DNA of 64,000 bases, taken from positions 26,288 to 90,287 of the forward strand of contig NZ_JAGSPD010000012.1 of NCBI RefSeq assembly GCF_019203985.1. Direction: 5' to 3'. The DNA comes from Winogradskyella luteola (GTDB taxonomy: Bacteria > Bacteroidota > Bacteroidia > Flavobacteriales > Flavobacteriaceae). The translations under genes and the position numbers were made by a program. Below, piece by piece: positions 55,399 through 64,000 of the stretch; positions within the stretch are counted from its first letter, which is position 1; each line of letters begins with the position of its first letter. Below the pieces are notes generated by a model that saw nothing but the letters and a program-made list of their open reading frames with translations, had not been told where the DNA came from and did no database searches.

Positions 55399-55472
55399 CA
55401 CCCACTTTAGATTAACCTCTGGCGAAAATCGTGAATGTTGATTTAAAACAACCATTTATAAAAGAAAAAACA

Positions 55473-55823
55473 ATGGATTCTTTAGTAAAATTTGTACAAG
55501 ACGAATTTGTAACCAAAAAAGACTTCCCTCAATTTAGTGCTGGCGATACAATCACAGTATATTATGAAATTAGAGAAGGTGAAAAAGTAAGAACACAGTT
55601 CTTTAGAGGAGTTGTATTACAACGCAAAGGCACAGGAACTTCTGAAACATTTACCATCCGTAAAATGTCTGGCACAATTGGAGTAGAGCGTATCTTCCCA
55701 GTTAACTTACCTGCATTACAAAAAATTGAAGTTAATAAGCGTGGTAAGGTACGTAGAGCACGTATATTCTACTTTAGAGGTCTTACTGGTAAAAAAGCTA
55801 GAATTAAAGAAGTTAGAAGATAA
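55473..55823 (+). CDS. rplS: 50S ribosomal protein L19
   Basis: 116 residues from ATG 55473 (MDSLVKFVQDEFV), the normal flavobacterial start; the frame is open to a GTG at 55431 but the extra 14 residues have no homology. L19 lies at the 30S-50S interface. Signatures are FFRGVVLQRKGTG, TFTIRKMSGTIGVERIFP and ARIFYFRGLTGKKARIKEV. A strong terminator follows. Confidence 0.97.
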   Translation: MDSLVKFVQDEFVTKKDFPQFSAGDTITVYYEIREGEKVRTQFFRGVVLQRKGTGTSETFTIRKMSGTIGVERIFPVNLPALQKIEVNKRGKVRRARIFYFRGLTGKKARIKEVRR

Positions 55824-55844
55824 TTTAACTTACATTATCCTATA

Positions 55845-55875
55845 AAAAAAGCTCCCATGACTTGGAGCTTTTTTT
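55845..55875 (+). terminator. Intrinsic terminator after rplS
   Basis: AAAAAGCTCC (55846-55855) pairs with GGAGCTTTTT (55864-55873), followed by more T. It separates rplS from the noncoding region that follows. Confidence 0.9.
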
Positions 55876-55937
55876 GGTTATTAACCATTGTTAATAACTA
55901 CAGTTTATAAGATGTTTATATCTAATTAGTTAAAAAA

Positions 55938-55968
55938 TTTGTTTTTTCGTAATATAAGCATACTTTAG
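55938..55968 (+). promoter_or_regulatory. Promoter of the candidate noncoding RNA
   Basis: TTTG (55938-55941), exactly 19 bases, then TACTTTAG (55961-55968), which matches TAnnTTTG at all but one position. Predicted start of transcription is about 55972-55975. Confidence 0.55.
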
Positions 55969-55972
55969 CTAA

Positions 55973-56476
55973 GCAATTAACAACAAACCTAGTTTGGTTT
56001 TGAAAGAAATTTTGAATTTATGTTAAATTGTAATAAAGTAACGTTCTTTATATACTAAGATTGTTTTTTGAGATTGGTGAACCGCTTGTGTAGGCAAGTG
56101 TTGGTGAGCTAATCATGAAGCTTAGGGTTTACAGCATGTTTTGCAGGTTGTAAAAGTCTAAGTGAAAAGCTTTGAAGAAGTAACAGAATCGAAAGTGAAC
56201 GTGAAAAGGATGAGTAATGCGTTTAGCCGTATCAAACACGCAAGTGAATGGTAAAAAAGAGCGCATCAAGAAAAACAAGTCTTAAGAAGCTTAGTAATAT
56301 CAGGTCAATACATTTTGAAAGATATGAAACGTTTCACCGAAACAGAAACACTTGAACTGAAAAGGATGATGGTGTAAACCATACAGCTGAGTTAGTGAAA
56401 ACTAAATAAGTCACGTTAGTACTGTTTCAAGAGAAGCCATGTCAGCGCAGTTTACTGTAGTGATATGGCTTTTTGC
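55973..56476 (+). ncRNA. Candidate structured noncoding RNA, about 500 nt, unknown family
   Basis: The stretch has no ORF of note but is bounded by a promoter and an intrinsic terminator. Local pairings are dense: CTTAG (56121-56125)/CTAAG (56158-56162) enclosing TTTACA/TGTAAA and GCA/TGC; CGCTTG (56083-56088)/CAAGTG (56095-56100); ATGCG (56217-56221)/CGCAT (56262-56266); CAGGTCAA (56301-56308)/TTGAACTG (56352-56359, one mismatch) enclosing GTTTC/GAAAC; ATGGT-GTAA-ACCAT (56369-56382) and TTAGT-GAAA-ACTAA (56392-56405), the last two with GNRA tetraloops. Single-stranded parts are purine-rich, with GTGAAAAG-like strings repeated. I see none of the RNase P, tmRNA, SRP or 6S hallmarks. The 5' end is approximate. 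Confidence 0.6.
56435..56476 (+). terminator. Intrinsic terminator of the candidate noncoding RNA
   Basis: AGCCAT (56435-56440)/ATGGCT (56465-56470) with TCA/TGA and CAG/CTG inside, followed by TTTTT. There is no protein gene between here and the rplS terminator. Confidence 0.85.
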
Positions 56477-56522
56477 TTTTTAATGAACTGGTTTTTCAGT
56501 ACCTCAGACCTTTTTTGACCTG

Positions 56523-56550
56523 TTGAATTCAATTCAGTACTTTATATTTG
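56523..56550 (+). promoter_or_regulatory. Promoter of the pentapeptide-repeat gene
   Basis: TTG (56523-56525), 17 bases, then TATATTTG (56543-56550), a perfect -7 element. It ends three bases before ATG 56554, so the transcript would start at or next to the start codon. Confidence 0.55.
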
Positions 56551-56553
56551 TCT

Positions 56554-57126
56554 ATGACATTACCACTTGTAGACAATCAAAACTTCAGTAACAAAGATTA
56601 CACTTCAGATATTCTACCAAAAGCAGAATACAGCTATTGCAGCTTTACTAATTGTAATTTTGAAAATTCGGATATTTCTAATATTGTGTTTTTGGAATGC
56701 GAGTTCCTTGACTGTAACTTTAGCAATACCAATGTAAAGTATACCACATTTAACGATGTTATGTTTACTTCGTGCAAATTAGTAGGTGTAAATTTTAAAA
56801 ATTGTAACGCCTTTTTATTGGCCTTTGGTTTTAAGGATTGTATTTTAAACTTGAGTGCTTTTACGGATATGACCATCAATAAAACCAACTTTTTGGACTG
56901 TAAGATGTATCAAGTCGATTTTACACATACCGAAGTTAAATCCTGTCAGTTTCACAGATGTGATCTTAAAAATGCCATATTTAAAAATACCAATCTCGAG
57001 AAATCAGATTTTTCAACGGCTTTCAACTTCAACATAGATCCTTCTCTCAACAATTTGAAGGATGCTATTTTTTCAAAAGAAAATCTTATAGGACTCTTAG
57101 CCCCATTCAAAATAAAAGTGAAATGA
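56554..57126 (+). CDS. Pentapeptide-repeat protein (Qnr/McbG-like fold)
   Basis: 190 residues from ATG 56554; a TTG at 56548 is in frame but lies within the -7 element. Nearly the whole chain is built of A/C(D/N)LxX-type pentapeptides (FTNCNFENSDISNIVFLECEF cut short: CNFEN, CEFLD, CNFSN, CKLVG, VNFKN, CDLKN, AIFKN, NLEKS), giving a right-handed quadrilateral beta-helix. Family members such as Qnr and McbG mimic DNA and protect gyrase, but many have no known target, so no resistance role should be claimed. No signal peptide. It follows the noncoding RNA terminator. Confidence 0.85.
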   Translation: MTLPLVDNQNFSNKDYTSDILPKAEYSYCSFTNCNFENSDISNIVFLECEFLDCNFSNTNVKYTTFNDVMFTSCKLVGVNFKNCNAFLLAFGFKDCILNLSAFTDMTINKTNFLDCKMYQVDFTHTEVKSCQFHRCDLKNAIFKNTNLEKSDFSTAFNFNIDPSLNNLKDAIFSKENLIGLLAPFKIKVK

Positions 57127-57219
57127 TATTAGTAATTTTACTATCTTTTAATTACGAATTCATCAAAAATTTAAGTATGCTCTTGTCAATCTCACACCAA
57201 CAAAACTGAAGCATTTTTG

Positions 57220-57227
57220 TATATTTG
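57220..57227 (+). promoter_or_regulatory. -7 promoter element of icd
   Basis: TATATTTG, a perfect TAnnTTTG, 49 bases before the icd ATG at 57277. Confidence 0.55.
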
Positions 57228-57270
57228 CACAGCTTAAAATTAAGCTTTAGCACAATCATTTTATTTTTAA

Positions 57271-59496
<2,226 letters not shown>

Positions 59497-59510
59497 ACTT
59501 AAATTAAAAG

Positions 59511-59540
59511 AGCTTCATTAAAAAATGAAGCTTTATATTT
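59511..59540 (+). terminator. Intrinsic terminator after icd
   Basis: AGCTTCATT (59511-59519) and AATGAAGCT (59524-59532) form a perfect 9-bp stem followed by a T-rich run, ending 18 bases before the next ATG. Confidence 0.85.
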
Positions 59541-59557
59541 TTACAAAAAATTGATTG

Positions 59558-61933
59558 ATGAATAAAGCACATCTTATTTTTTTTATAATTATTATAAGCT
59601 CTTTTCTTAAAATATCAGCACAAGAAAAATTTACTTTAAGCGGAACAATTACAGATAGTCAAAGTAATGAAACATTAATAAGCGTTAATATTATCATTCC
59701 CGAGCTACAAACAGGAACTATTACCAACGAATATGGTTTCTACTCCATTACACTTCCCGAAGGAACTTATAAAATACAGATAAGCTATTTAGGCTTTAAG
59801 ACCGTTTCTGAAACGATTGTTCTTAATAACGATATGGTTAAGAATTTTAAGCTTTCTGAATCGGCTGAAAGCTTAGACGAGATTGTTATAACAGAAAATG
59901 TTGAAAAGCTAAATATTAAAAAACCACAAATGAGTGTTAATGCTTTATCAATAAAAACGATAAAAAATATGCCTGTGGTTTTAGGAGAAGTCGATGTCAT
60001 AAAATCCATTACACTACTTCCTGGTGTCACCAATGCTGGTGAAGGTTCATCTGGTTTCAACGTAAGAGGAGGTGCAGCAGATCAGAATCTTATTTTGCTC
60101 GATGAAGCTACCATTTTCAACTCATCACATCTGTTTGGTTTCTTTTCGGTTTTTAACCCAGATGCCATTAAGGATATTAAGTTATACAAAGGTGGGATTC
60201 CAGCGAAATACGGTGGTCGTGTATCTTCTGTGTTGGATATCTATCAAAAAGAAGGCAATAGTAGTCAATTCCATATGAATGGTGGAATTGGATTAATTTC
60301 AAGTAGGTTACTTGCTGAAGGGCCAATCAAAAAAGACAAAGGCTCTTTTCTTTTAGGTGGAAGAAGTAGTTATGCACATTTGTTTCTACCGCTTTTTGAT
60401 TTAGATAATGTCGCTTATTTCTACGATTTAAATACCAAATTGAGTTATAGACTTAATGATAACAATAGTATTTATCTTTCTGGTTATTTTGGCAGAGATG
60501 TCTTTGAAATTCAAGATAGTTTTGAAAATACCTATGGAAATACCGTTGTTAATTTTCGTTGGAACCATTTATTCTCAGATAAACTATTTTCAAATCTCTC
60601 ATTGATTTATTCCGACTATTATTATGGGTTAAAATTGAATTTTGTTGAGTTCGATTGGGAATCTGGTATTAGAAATTTCAATCTTAAATACGATTTTAAG
60701 CATTACATCAGCAATAATTTTAAGTTAGAATATGGGCTCAATAGTATGTATTATAAATTCAATCCAGGAGAAATCAATCCTACAACTGAAAGCTCTGGCA
60801 TTAATCCTTTTAAATTAATTGATAAATATGCATTTGAAAACGCAATTTATCTCGATGCAGAACATAAAATAAGTAACAAACTATCTGTAAGTTACGGAGC
60901 CAGGTTTAGTACATTTCACCGGTTAGGACAAGATGAGTTAAATGTTTATGAAGATGATAATCCTCTTATTTTCAATGAAGAGCTTGGCATTTATGAAAAA
61001 GCAGATCCAATAGGTACTGAAACGTTTAATCGAAGCGATGTTATTGAATCCTTTGCAAATATTGAACCTCGTTTGGCAATAGCCTATCAATTAAATGATG
61101 AATCATCCATTAAAGCGAGTTATAATAGAATGAGTCAATATTTGCATCTCTTGTCAAATACGAGCTCACCTACTCCCCTAGACGTTTGGACCCCTAGCGG
61201 CAAATATATAAAACCTCAATTGTTAGATCAAATTGCTTTGGGTTATTTTAGAACATTTAAGGACAATGAGTATTCATTAGAAATTGAAAGCTTCTATAAA
61301 ACCATACAAAACCGCATAGATTATACAGATGGTGCAGATTTAATAGCCAATAATGCCATAGAACAAGTTATACTTAATGGAGAAGCCAGAGCATATGGAA
61401 TGGAAGTTCTGTTTAGAAAAAATGAAGGAAAACTTAAAGGTTGGTTAGCTTATACATTATCAAAATCCGAACAACGTACACCAGGTAGAACCGCTGTTGA
61501 AACCGGAATAAACAATGGAGAATGGTACAATACACCTTTCGATAAAACTCACGACATATCTTTGACTGCCAGTTACGAATTAAATAAAAAATGGTCATTC
61601 AGTTCCAATTTTTTATTTCAAACTGGGCAGCCCGCAACATTTCCCAATGGCCAATACGAATATAATGGTATAATCGTACCTAGCTTTGAAGCTAGAAACT
61701 CTAGTAGATTACCAGCCTATCACCGATTAGATTTAGCTGTAAATTATAACCCAAAACCAGATAGTGAAAAGCGCTTTAAGGGAGAATGGGTTTTCGGGAT
61801 ATACAACGTATATAACCGTAGGAATGCTGCTAATATTACATTTAGAGAAAACAGAATGTCTGGCACAAATGAAGCGGTACGACTTGCCATATTTGGTATT
61901 GTACCTTCAGTATCATATAACTTTAAATTTTAG
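59558..61933 (+). CDS. TonB-dependent receptor with CarboxypepD_reg-like N-domain
   Basis: 791 residues from ATG 59558 (a TTG three bases earlier is in frame). Signal peptide (about 1-22, ending SAQ), then a carboxypeptidase-regulatory-like domain (about 26-105, LSGTITDSQSNETLISVNI), plug domain (about 115-225, with GFNVRGGAADQNLILLDEA) and a beta barrel to the terminal Phe (SYNFKF). It imports a ligand across the outer membrane with TonB energy. The next gene, DUF4249, starts five bases after its stop. Substrate unknown; no SusD-like partner is present. Confidence 0.93.
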   Translation: MNKAHLIFFIIIISSFLKISAQEKFTLSGTITDSQSNETLISVNIIIPELQTGTITNEYGFYSITLPEGTYKIQISYLGFKTVSETIVLNNDMVKNFKLSESAESLDEIVITENVEKLNIKKPQMSVNALSIKTIKNMPVVLGEVDVIKSITLLPGVTNAGEGSSGFNVRGGAADQNLILLDEATIFNSSHLFGFFSVFNPDAIKDIKLYKGGIPAKYGGRVSSVLDIYQKEGNSSQFHMNGGIGLISSRLLAEGPIKKDKGSFLLGGRSSYAHLFLPLFDLDNVAYFYDLNTKLSYRLNDNNSIYLSGYFGRDVFEIQDSFENTYGNTVVNFRWNHLFSDKLFSNLSLIYSDYYYGLKLNFVEFDWESGIRNFNLKYDFKHYISNNFKLEYGLNSMYYKFNPGEINPTTESSGINPFKLIDKYAFENAIYLDAEHKISNKLSVSYGARFSTFHRLGQDELNVYEDDNPLIFNEELGIYEKADPIGTETFNRSDVIESFANIEPRLAIAYQLNDESSIKASYNRMSQYLHLLSNTSSPTPLDVWTPSGKYIKPQLLDQIALGYFRTFKDNEYSLEIESFYKTIQNRIDYTDGADLIANNAIEQVILNGEARAYGMEVLFRKNEGKLKGWLAYTLSKSEQRTPGRTAVETGINNGEWYNTPFDKTHDISLTASYELNKKWSFSSNFLFQTGQPATFPNGQYEYNGIIVPSFEARNSSRLPAYHRLDLAVNYNPKPDSEKRFKGEWVFGIYNVYNRRNAANITFRENRMSGTNEAVRLAIFGIVPSVSYNFKF

Positions 61934-61938
61934 AACTA

Positions 61939-62754
61939 ATGAAGAAGTTACTCATCCTAATATTGCTTTTTAGTTTTTGTACAAACTGTGAAGATGTAAT
62001 AGACGTAGACCTTAACGAAACCGAACCTAGATTAGTCATAGAAGCTTCTATAAACTGGTTTAAAAACACATCAGGTAATGAGCAAAGTATCAGGCTAAGT
62101 CTTTCAGCTCCTTTCTTTGATGACGGTGTTCCACCTGCTAATGGGGCAAGTGTTCAAATTACGGATTCAAATAATAATATCTTTAATTTTATAGAAGACG
62201 GACAGACTGGTATATATAGAAACAACAGCTTTGTACCGGTAATAGATGAAGCGTACACTTTAACCATACAATATCAAGGAGAAACATACACAGGCACAGA
62301 AACACTCAAATCCGTTGTGCCTATTGACTTTGTAGAACAAGAAAACGAAGGTGGATTTACGGGCGAAGATATAGAGCTCAAGGCATTTTATACAGATCCT
62401 GCAGATATAGAAAACTATTATTTTTTTGAATTTACAAGCAATATACCTGTCATTCCCACTCTAGAAGTCTATGAAGACAGATTTACCGATGGTAATCAAA
62501 TTTTTGGATTTTATACTGAAGAAGATTTAGAGCCTGGGGATGTAGTTACCATAAGAAACTACGGAATTAGTGAGCGTTTTTATGAATTTATGTTTGTGTT
62601 ATTACAACAAGGGAGTGAAGAAGGTGGCGGGCCATTTGAAACACAACCAGCAACAGTTAGAGGAAACTGCATCAATGTAACCAATCCAGATAATTTTCCA
62701 TTCGGCTATTTTAGACTCTCAGAAGTCGACGAACTTGTTTATACTGTAGAATAA
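61939..62754 (+). CDS. DUF4249 lipoprotein, partner of the TonB receptor
   Basis: 271 residues. Lipoprotein signal MKKLLILILLFSFCTNCEDV (lipid Cys at 14 or 17), then the DUF4249 start VIDVDLNETEPRLVIEASI and an Ig-like beta domain (SVQITDSNNNIFNF, EAYTLTIQYQGETYTG). DUF4249 genes typically follow TonB receptors of this type in Bacteroidota and may form a receptor-associated surface lipoprotein. Function is inferred from context only. Confidence 0.85.
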   Translation: MKKLLILILLFSFCTNCEDVIDVDLNETEPRLVIEASINWFKNTSGNEQSIRLSLSAPFFDDGVPPANGASVQITDSNNNIFNFIEDGQTGIYRNNSFVPVIDEAYTLTIQYQGETYTGTETLKSVVPIDFVEQENEGGFTGEDIELKAFYTDPADIENYYFFEFTSNIPVIPTLEVYEDRFTDGNQIFGFYTEEDLEPGDVVTIRNYGISERFYEFMFVLLQQGSEEGGGPFETQPATVRGNCINVTNPDNFPFGYFRLSEVDELVYTVE

Positions 62755-62771
62755 TAGATATTAAGTTTATA

Positions 62772-62848
62772 GCGTTACCCTTTCGGGTCGCGTCATCCAC
62801 TATATCTCTGCTAAAAAAAGCAGAGGATGCCGTTACTACCGCTAACGC
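62772..62848. repeat. Nested inverted-repeat element (dispersed flavobacterial type)
   Basis: GCGTTA (62772-62777) at one end pairs with TAACGC (62843-62848) at the other. Inside are ACCC-TTTC-GGGT (62777-62787), GTCATCC/GGATGCC (62792-62798/62825-62831) and CTCTGCT-AAAAAA-AGCAGAG (62806-62825). The ACCCTTTCGGGTCG start and the GGATGCCGTTACTACCGCTAACGC-like end resemble an element I know from many flavobacterial intergenic regions. It fills the gap before murQ. Confidence 0.65.
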
Positions 62849-62885
62849 ACCAATCAGCCAAATATATTTCTTACCTTTATAACCT

Positions 62886-63698
62886 ATGGATTTTATTAAG
62901 ACAACAGAACAAGATTCTCATTACAATCATCTCGAAAAAATGTCAATTAATGAGATAATTGCAAGCATTAATTCTGAAGATAAAATAGTTCCTCTAGCTG
63001 TAGAAAAATCAATTCCCCAAATAGAATTATTAGTTAAAAATGTTGTCGGTAAATTAAAAAATGGCGGCCGTCTATTTTACATAGGAGCAGGTACAAGTGG
63101 TCGTTTAGGTATCTTAGATGCTTCAGAATGTCCTCCAACCTTCGGAGTTTCACATGATTTAGTTATTGGTTTAATTGCTGGTGGGGACGCTGCTATAAGA
63201 AAAGCTGTAGAGAATGCTGAAGATTCTACAACTCAAGGTTGGGAAGATCTTAAGAAGTATAACATATCAGAAAAAGATATCGTCATTGGTATAGCCGCAT
63301 CTGGTACTACTCCCTATGTTGTACATGCCTTAAAGCAATGTAACAAGAACAATATTGATACTGGCTGTATTACCTGTAATAAAAATAGTCCTTTGAGTCT
63401 AAACGCTCAATTCCCTATTGAAATTATTGTTGGACCAGAATTCCTAACAGGAAGTTCAAGAATGAAAGCTGGAACAGCTCAAAAGTTGGTACTTAATATG
63501 ATTACCACAACTACTATGATTCAATTAGGAAGAGTAAGAGGTAACAAAATGGTAGATATGCAGCTAAGCAATGACAAACTGGTTGATAGAGGTATAAAAA
63601 TGATTATGAACGAATTAAAAGTATCTGAAGAAGAGGCTTTAAAATTACTTCAAGAATATAAAAGTGTTAGACAAAGTATAATACATGGAAAAAAATAA
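62886..63698 (+). CDS. murQ: N-acetylmuramic acid 6-phosphate etherase MurQ
   Basis: 270 residues. Cleaves the lactyl ether of MurNAc-6-phosphate to GlcNAc-6-phosphate in peptidoglycan recycling. The SIS-domain phosphosugar site is IGAGTSGRLGILDASECPPT, followed by GGDAAIRKAVENAEDS, IAASGTTPYV and GPEFLTGSSRMKAGTAQK. Length is a little below the 295-300 of E. coli, losing only the C-terminal end. The stop overlaps the next gene by 14 bases. Confidence 0.96.
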   Translation: MDFIKTTEQDSHYNHLEKMSINEIIASINSEDKIVPLAVEKSIPQIELLVKNVVGKLKNGGRLFYIGAGTSGRLGILDASECPPTFGVSHDLVIGLIAGGDAAIRKAVENAEDSTTQGWEDLKKYNISEKDIVIGIAASGTTPYVVHALKQCNKNNIDTGCITCNKNSPLSLNAQFPIEIIVGPEFLTGSSRMKAGTAQKLVLNMITTTTMIQLGRVRGNKMVDMQLSNDKLVDRGIKMIMNELKVSEEEALKLLQEYKSVRQSIIHGKK

Positions 63699-63921
63699 CA
63701 AAACAGACAAAGAGCTTTTAGGTAAAGGATTAAAACGTATGGGTATATGTCTTGTATTAATGTTCATGGGACCTACATTATTACATCTCTCTTTAGATAA
63801 TGATGACAAACCCCTTTATATTCCATTACTTATTGTAGCCATAATACTTTGCATAGCAGCTATAGTTATGCTATATATAGGTCTTAACACTATTCTAAAT
63901 AGCATTTTCAAAAAAAAATAA
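63685..63921 (+). CDS. Small two-helix membrane protein (DUF6095)
   Basis: 78 residues with two membrane helices (about 21-36 and 46-68) between charged ends. It matches the flavobacterial DUF6095 family, which commonly follows murQ; the 14-base overlap with murQ implies coupled translation. Function unknown, possibly linked to peptidoglycan recycling at the membrane by context only. Confidence 0.75.
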   Translation: MEKNNKTDKELLGKGLKRMGICLVLMFMGPTLLHLSLDNDDKPLYIPLLIVAIILCIAAIVMLYIGLNTILNSIFKKK

Positions 63922-63974
63922 CTATTCCATCTATTTTTCATAATTTAAATTTCGCACACATATAAAAACAAAAA

Positions 63975-64000
63975 CACCCTTACTAAAGATAGTAAGGGTG
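63975..64000 (-). terminator. Intrinsic terminator at the right window edge
   Basis: CACCCTTACT (63975-63984), loop AAAGAT, AGTAAGGGTG (63991-64000): a perfect 10-bp stem with an A-run on its left, which is a T-tract for a minus-strand gene that should end just beyond the window. It may also serve the plus strand. Confidence 0.75.

Noticed and set aside
55973..56476. RNase P RNA or tmRNA as the identity of the noncoding transcript
   Set aside because: The RNase P core GAGGAAAGTCC and the tmRNA alanine-acceptor ends and tag frame are absent.
56554..57126. Quinolone-resistance (Qnr) gene
   Set aside because: The pentapeptide fold is shared by many proteins; nothing here shows gyrase binding or resistance.

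Overview
The window is a 64 kb piece of a low-GC chromosome from a member of the Bacteroidota, most likely a marine Flavobacteriaceae (Winogradskyella/Psychroserpens-like; genus not provable by eye). The signs are T9SS type A C-terminal sorting domains on several secreted proteins, family-typical genes (PorD/DUF4835, DUF4249, DUF6095, DUF2279, Bacteroidota-type RNA polymerase omega, long GAPDH, monomeric NADP-IDH), Bacteroidota promoters with the -7 element TAnnTTTG, and flavobacterial dispersed repeats. I see no rRNA, tRNA, CRISPR array, IS element or prophage.

Layout. 1-7046 (+): DUF1015 protein (cut by the left edge), yggS, an exonuclease/GIY-YIG fusion with no ordinary start codon, a DUF3857 protein, a Kv-like potassium channel with a zinc-ribbon tail, and miaA. 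7089-12004 (-): two-component system rprY/rprX, then coaE, a YbbR-like protein and a family 2 glycosyltransferase. 12193-23534 (-): three large T9SS-secreted proteins. Two are tandem paralogues; the third fuses an FG-GAP/ASPIC propeller to a vanadium-haloperoxidase/PAP2 domain. 23644-31084 (-): housekeeping run fabI, recN, porD, coaBC, rpoZ, bamD, dapA. 31156-34019: a two-gene split 5'-nucleotidase, a DoxX-like protein and a membrane protein. 34120-38134 (-): ligA, LOG protein, prmC, GNAT. 38185-41740 (+): LEA-like lipoprotein, ribD, HAD, EamA, YigZ. 42340-46412 (+): dnaA, LMW-PTP, a secreted sugar dehydrogenase and an RsmI-like methylase. 46414-50429 (-): lytic-transglycosylase-like protein, DUF2279, mltG, GNAT, dapF. 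50587-63921 (+): degP/htrA, long GAPDH, a coiled-coil membrane protein, trmD, rplS, a roughly 500-nt apparent noncoding RNA gene, a pentapeptide protein, icd, a TonB-dependent receptor with its DUF4249 partner, murQ and DUF6095.

Most content is conserved core metabolism: CoA (coaE, coaBC), lysine/peptidoglycan (dapA, dapF, mltG, murQ), translation (miaA, prmC, trmD, rplS) and DNA repair/replication (ligA, recN, dnaA). The accessory part is the secreted T9SS block.

The strongest candidate for something undescribed is the noncoding transcript at about 55973-56476. It has its own -33/-7 promoter, many local stem-loops including two GNRA-capped hairpins, and an intrinsic terminator, with no ORF, and I do not recognise it as RNase P, tmRNA, 6S or SRP RNA. 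Other leads are matching helically phased GTTAAA arrays upstream of both rprX and degP, the propeller-haloperoxidase fusion, a dispersed repeat translated in frame inside prmC, and promoters that imply leaderless mRNAs.
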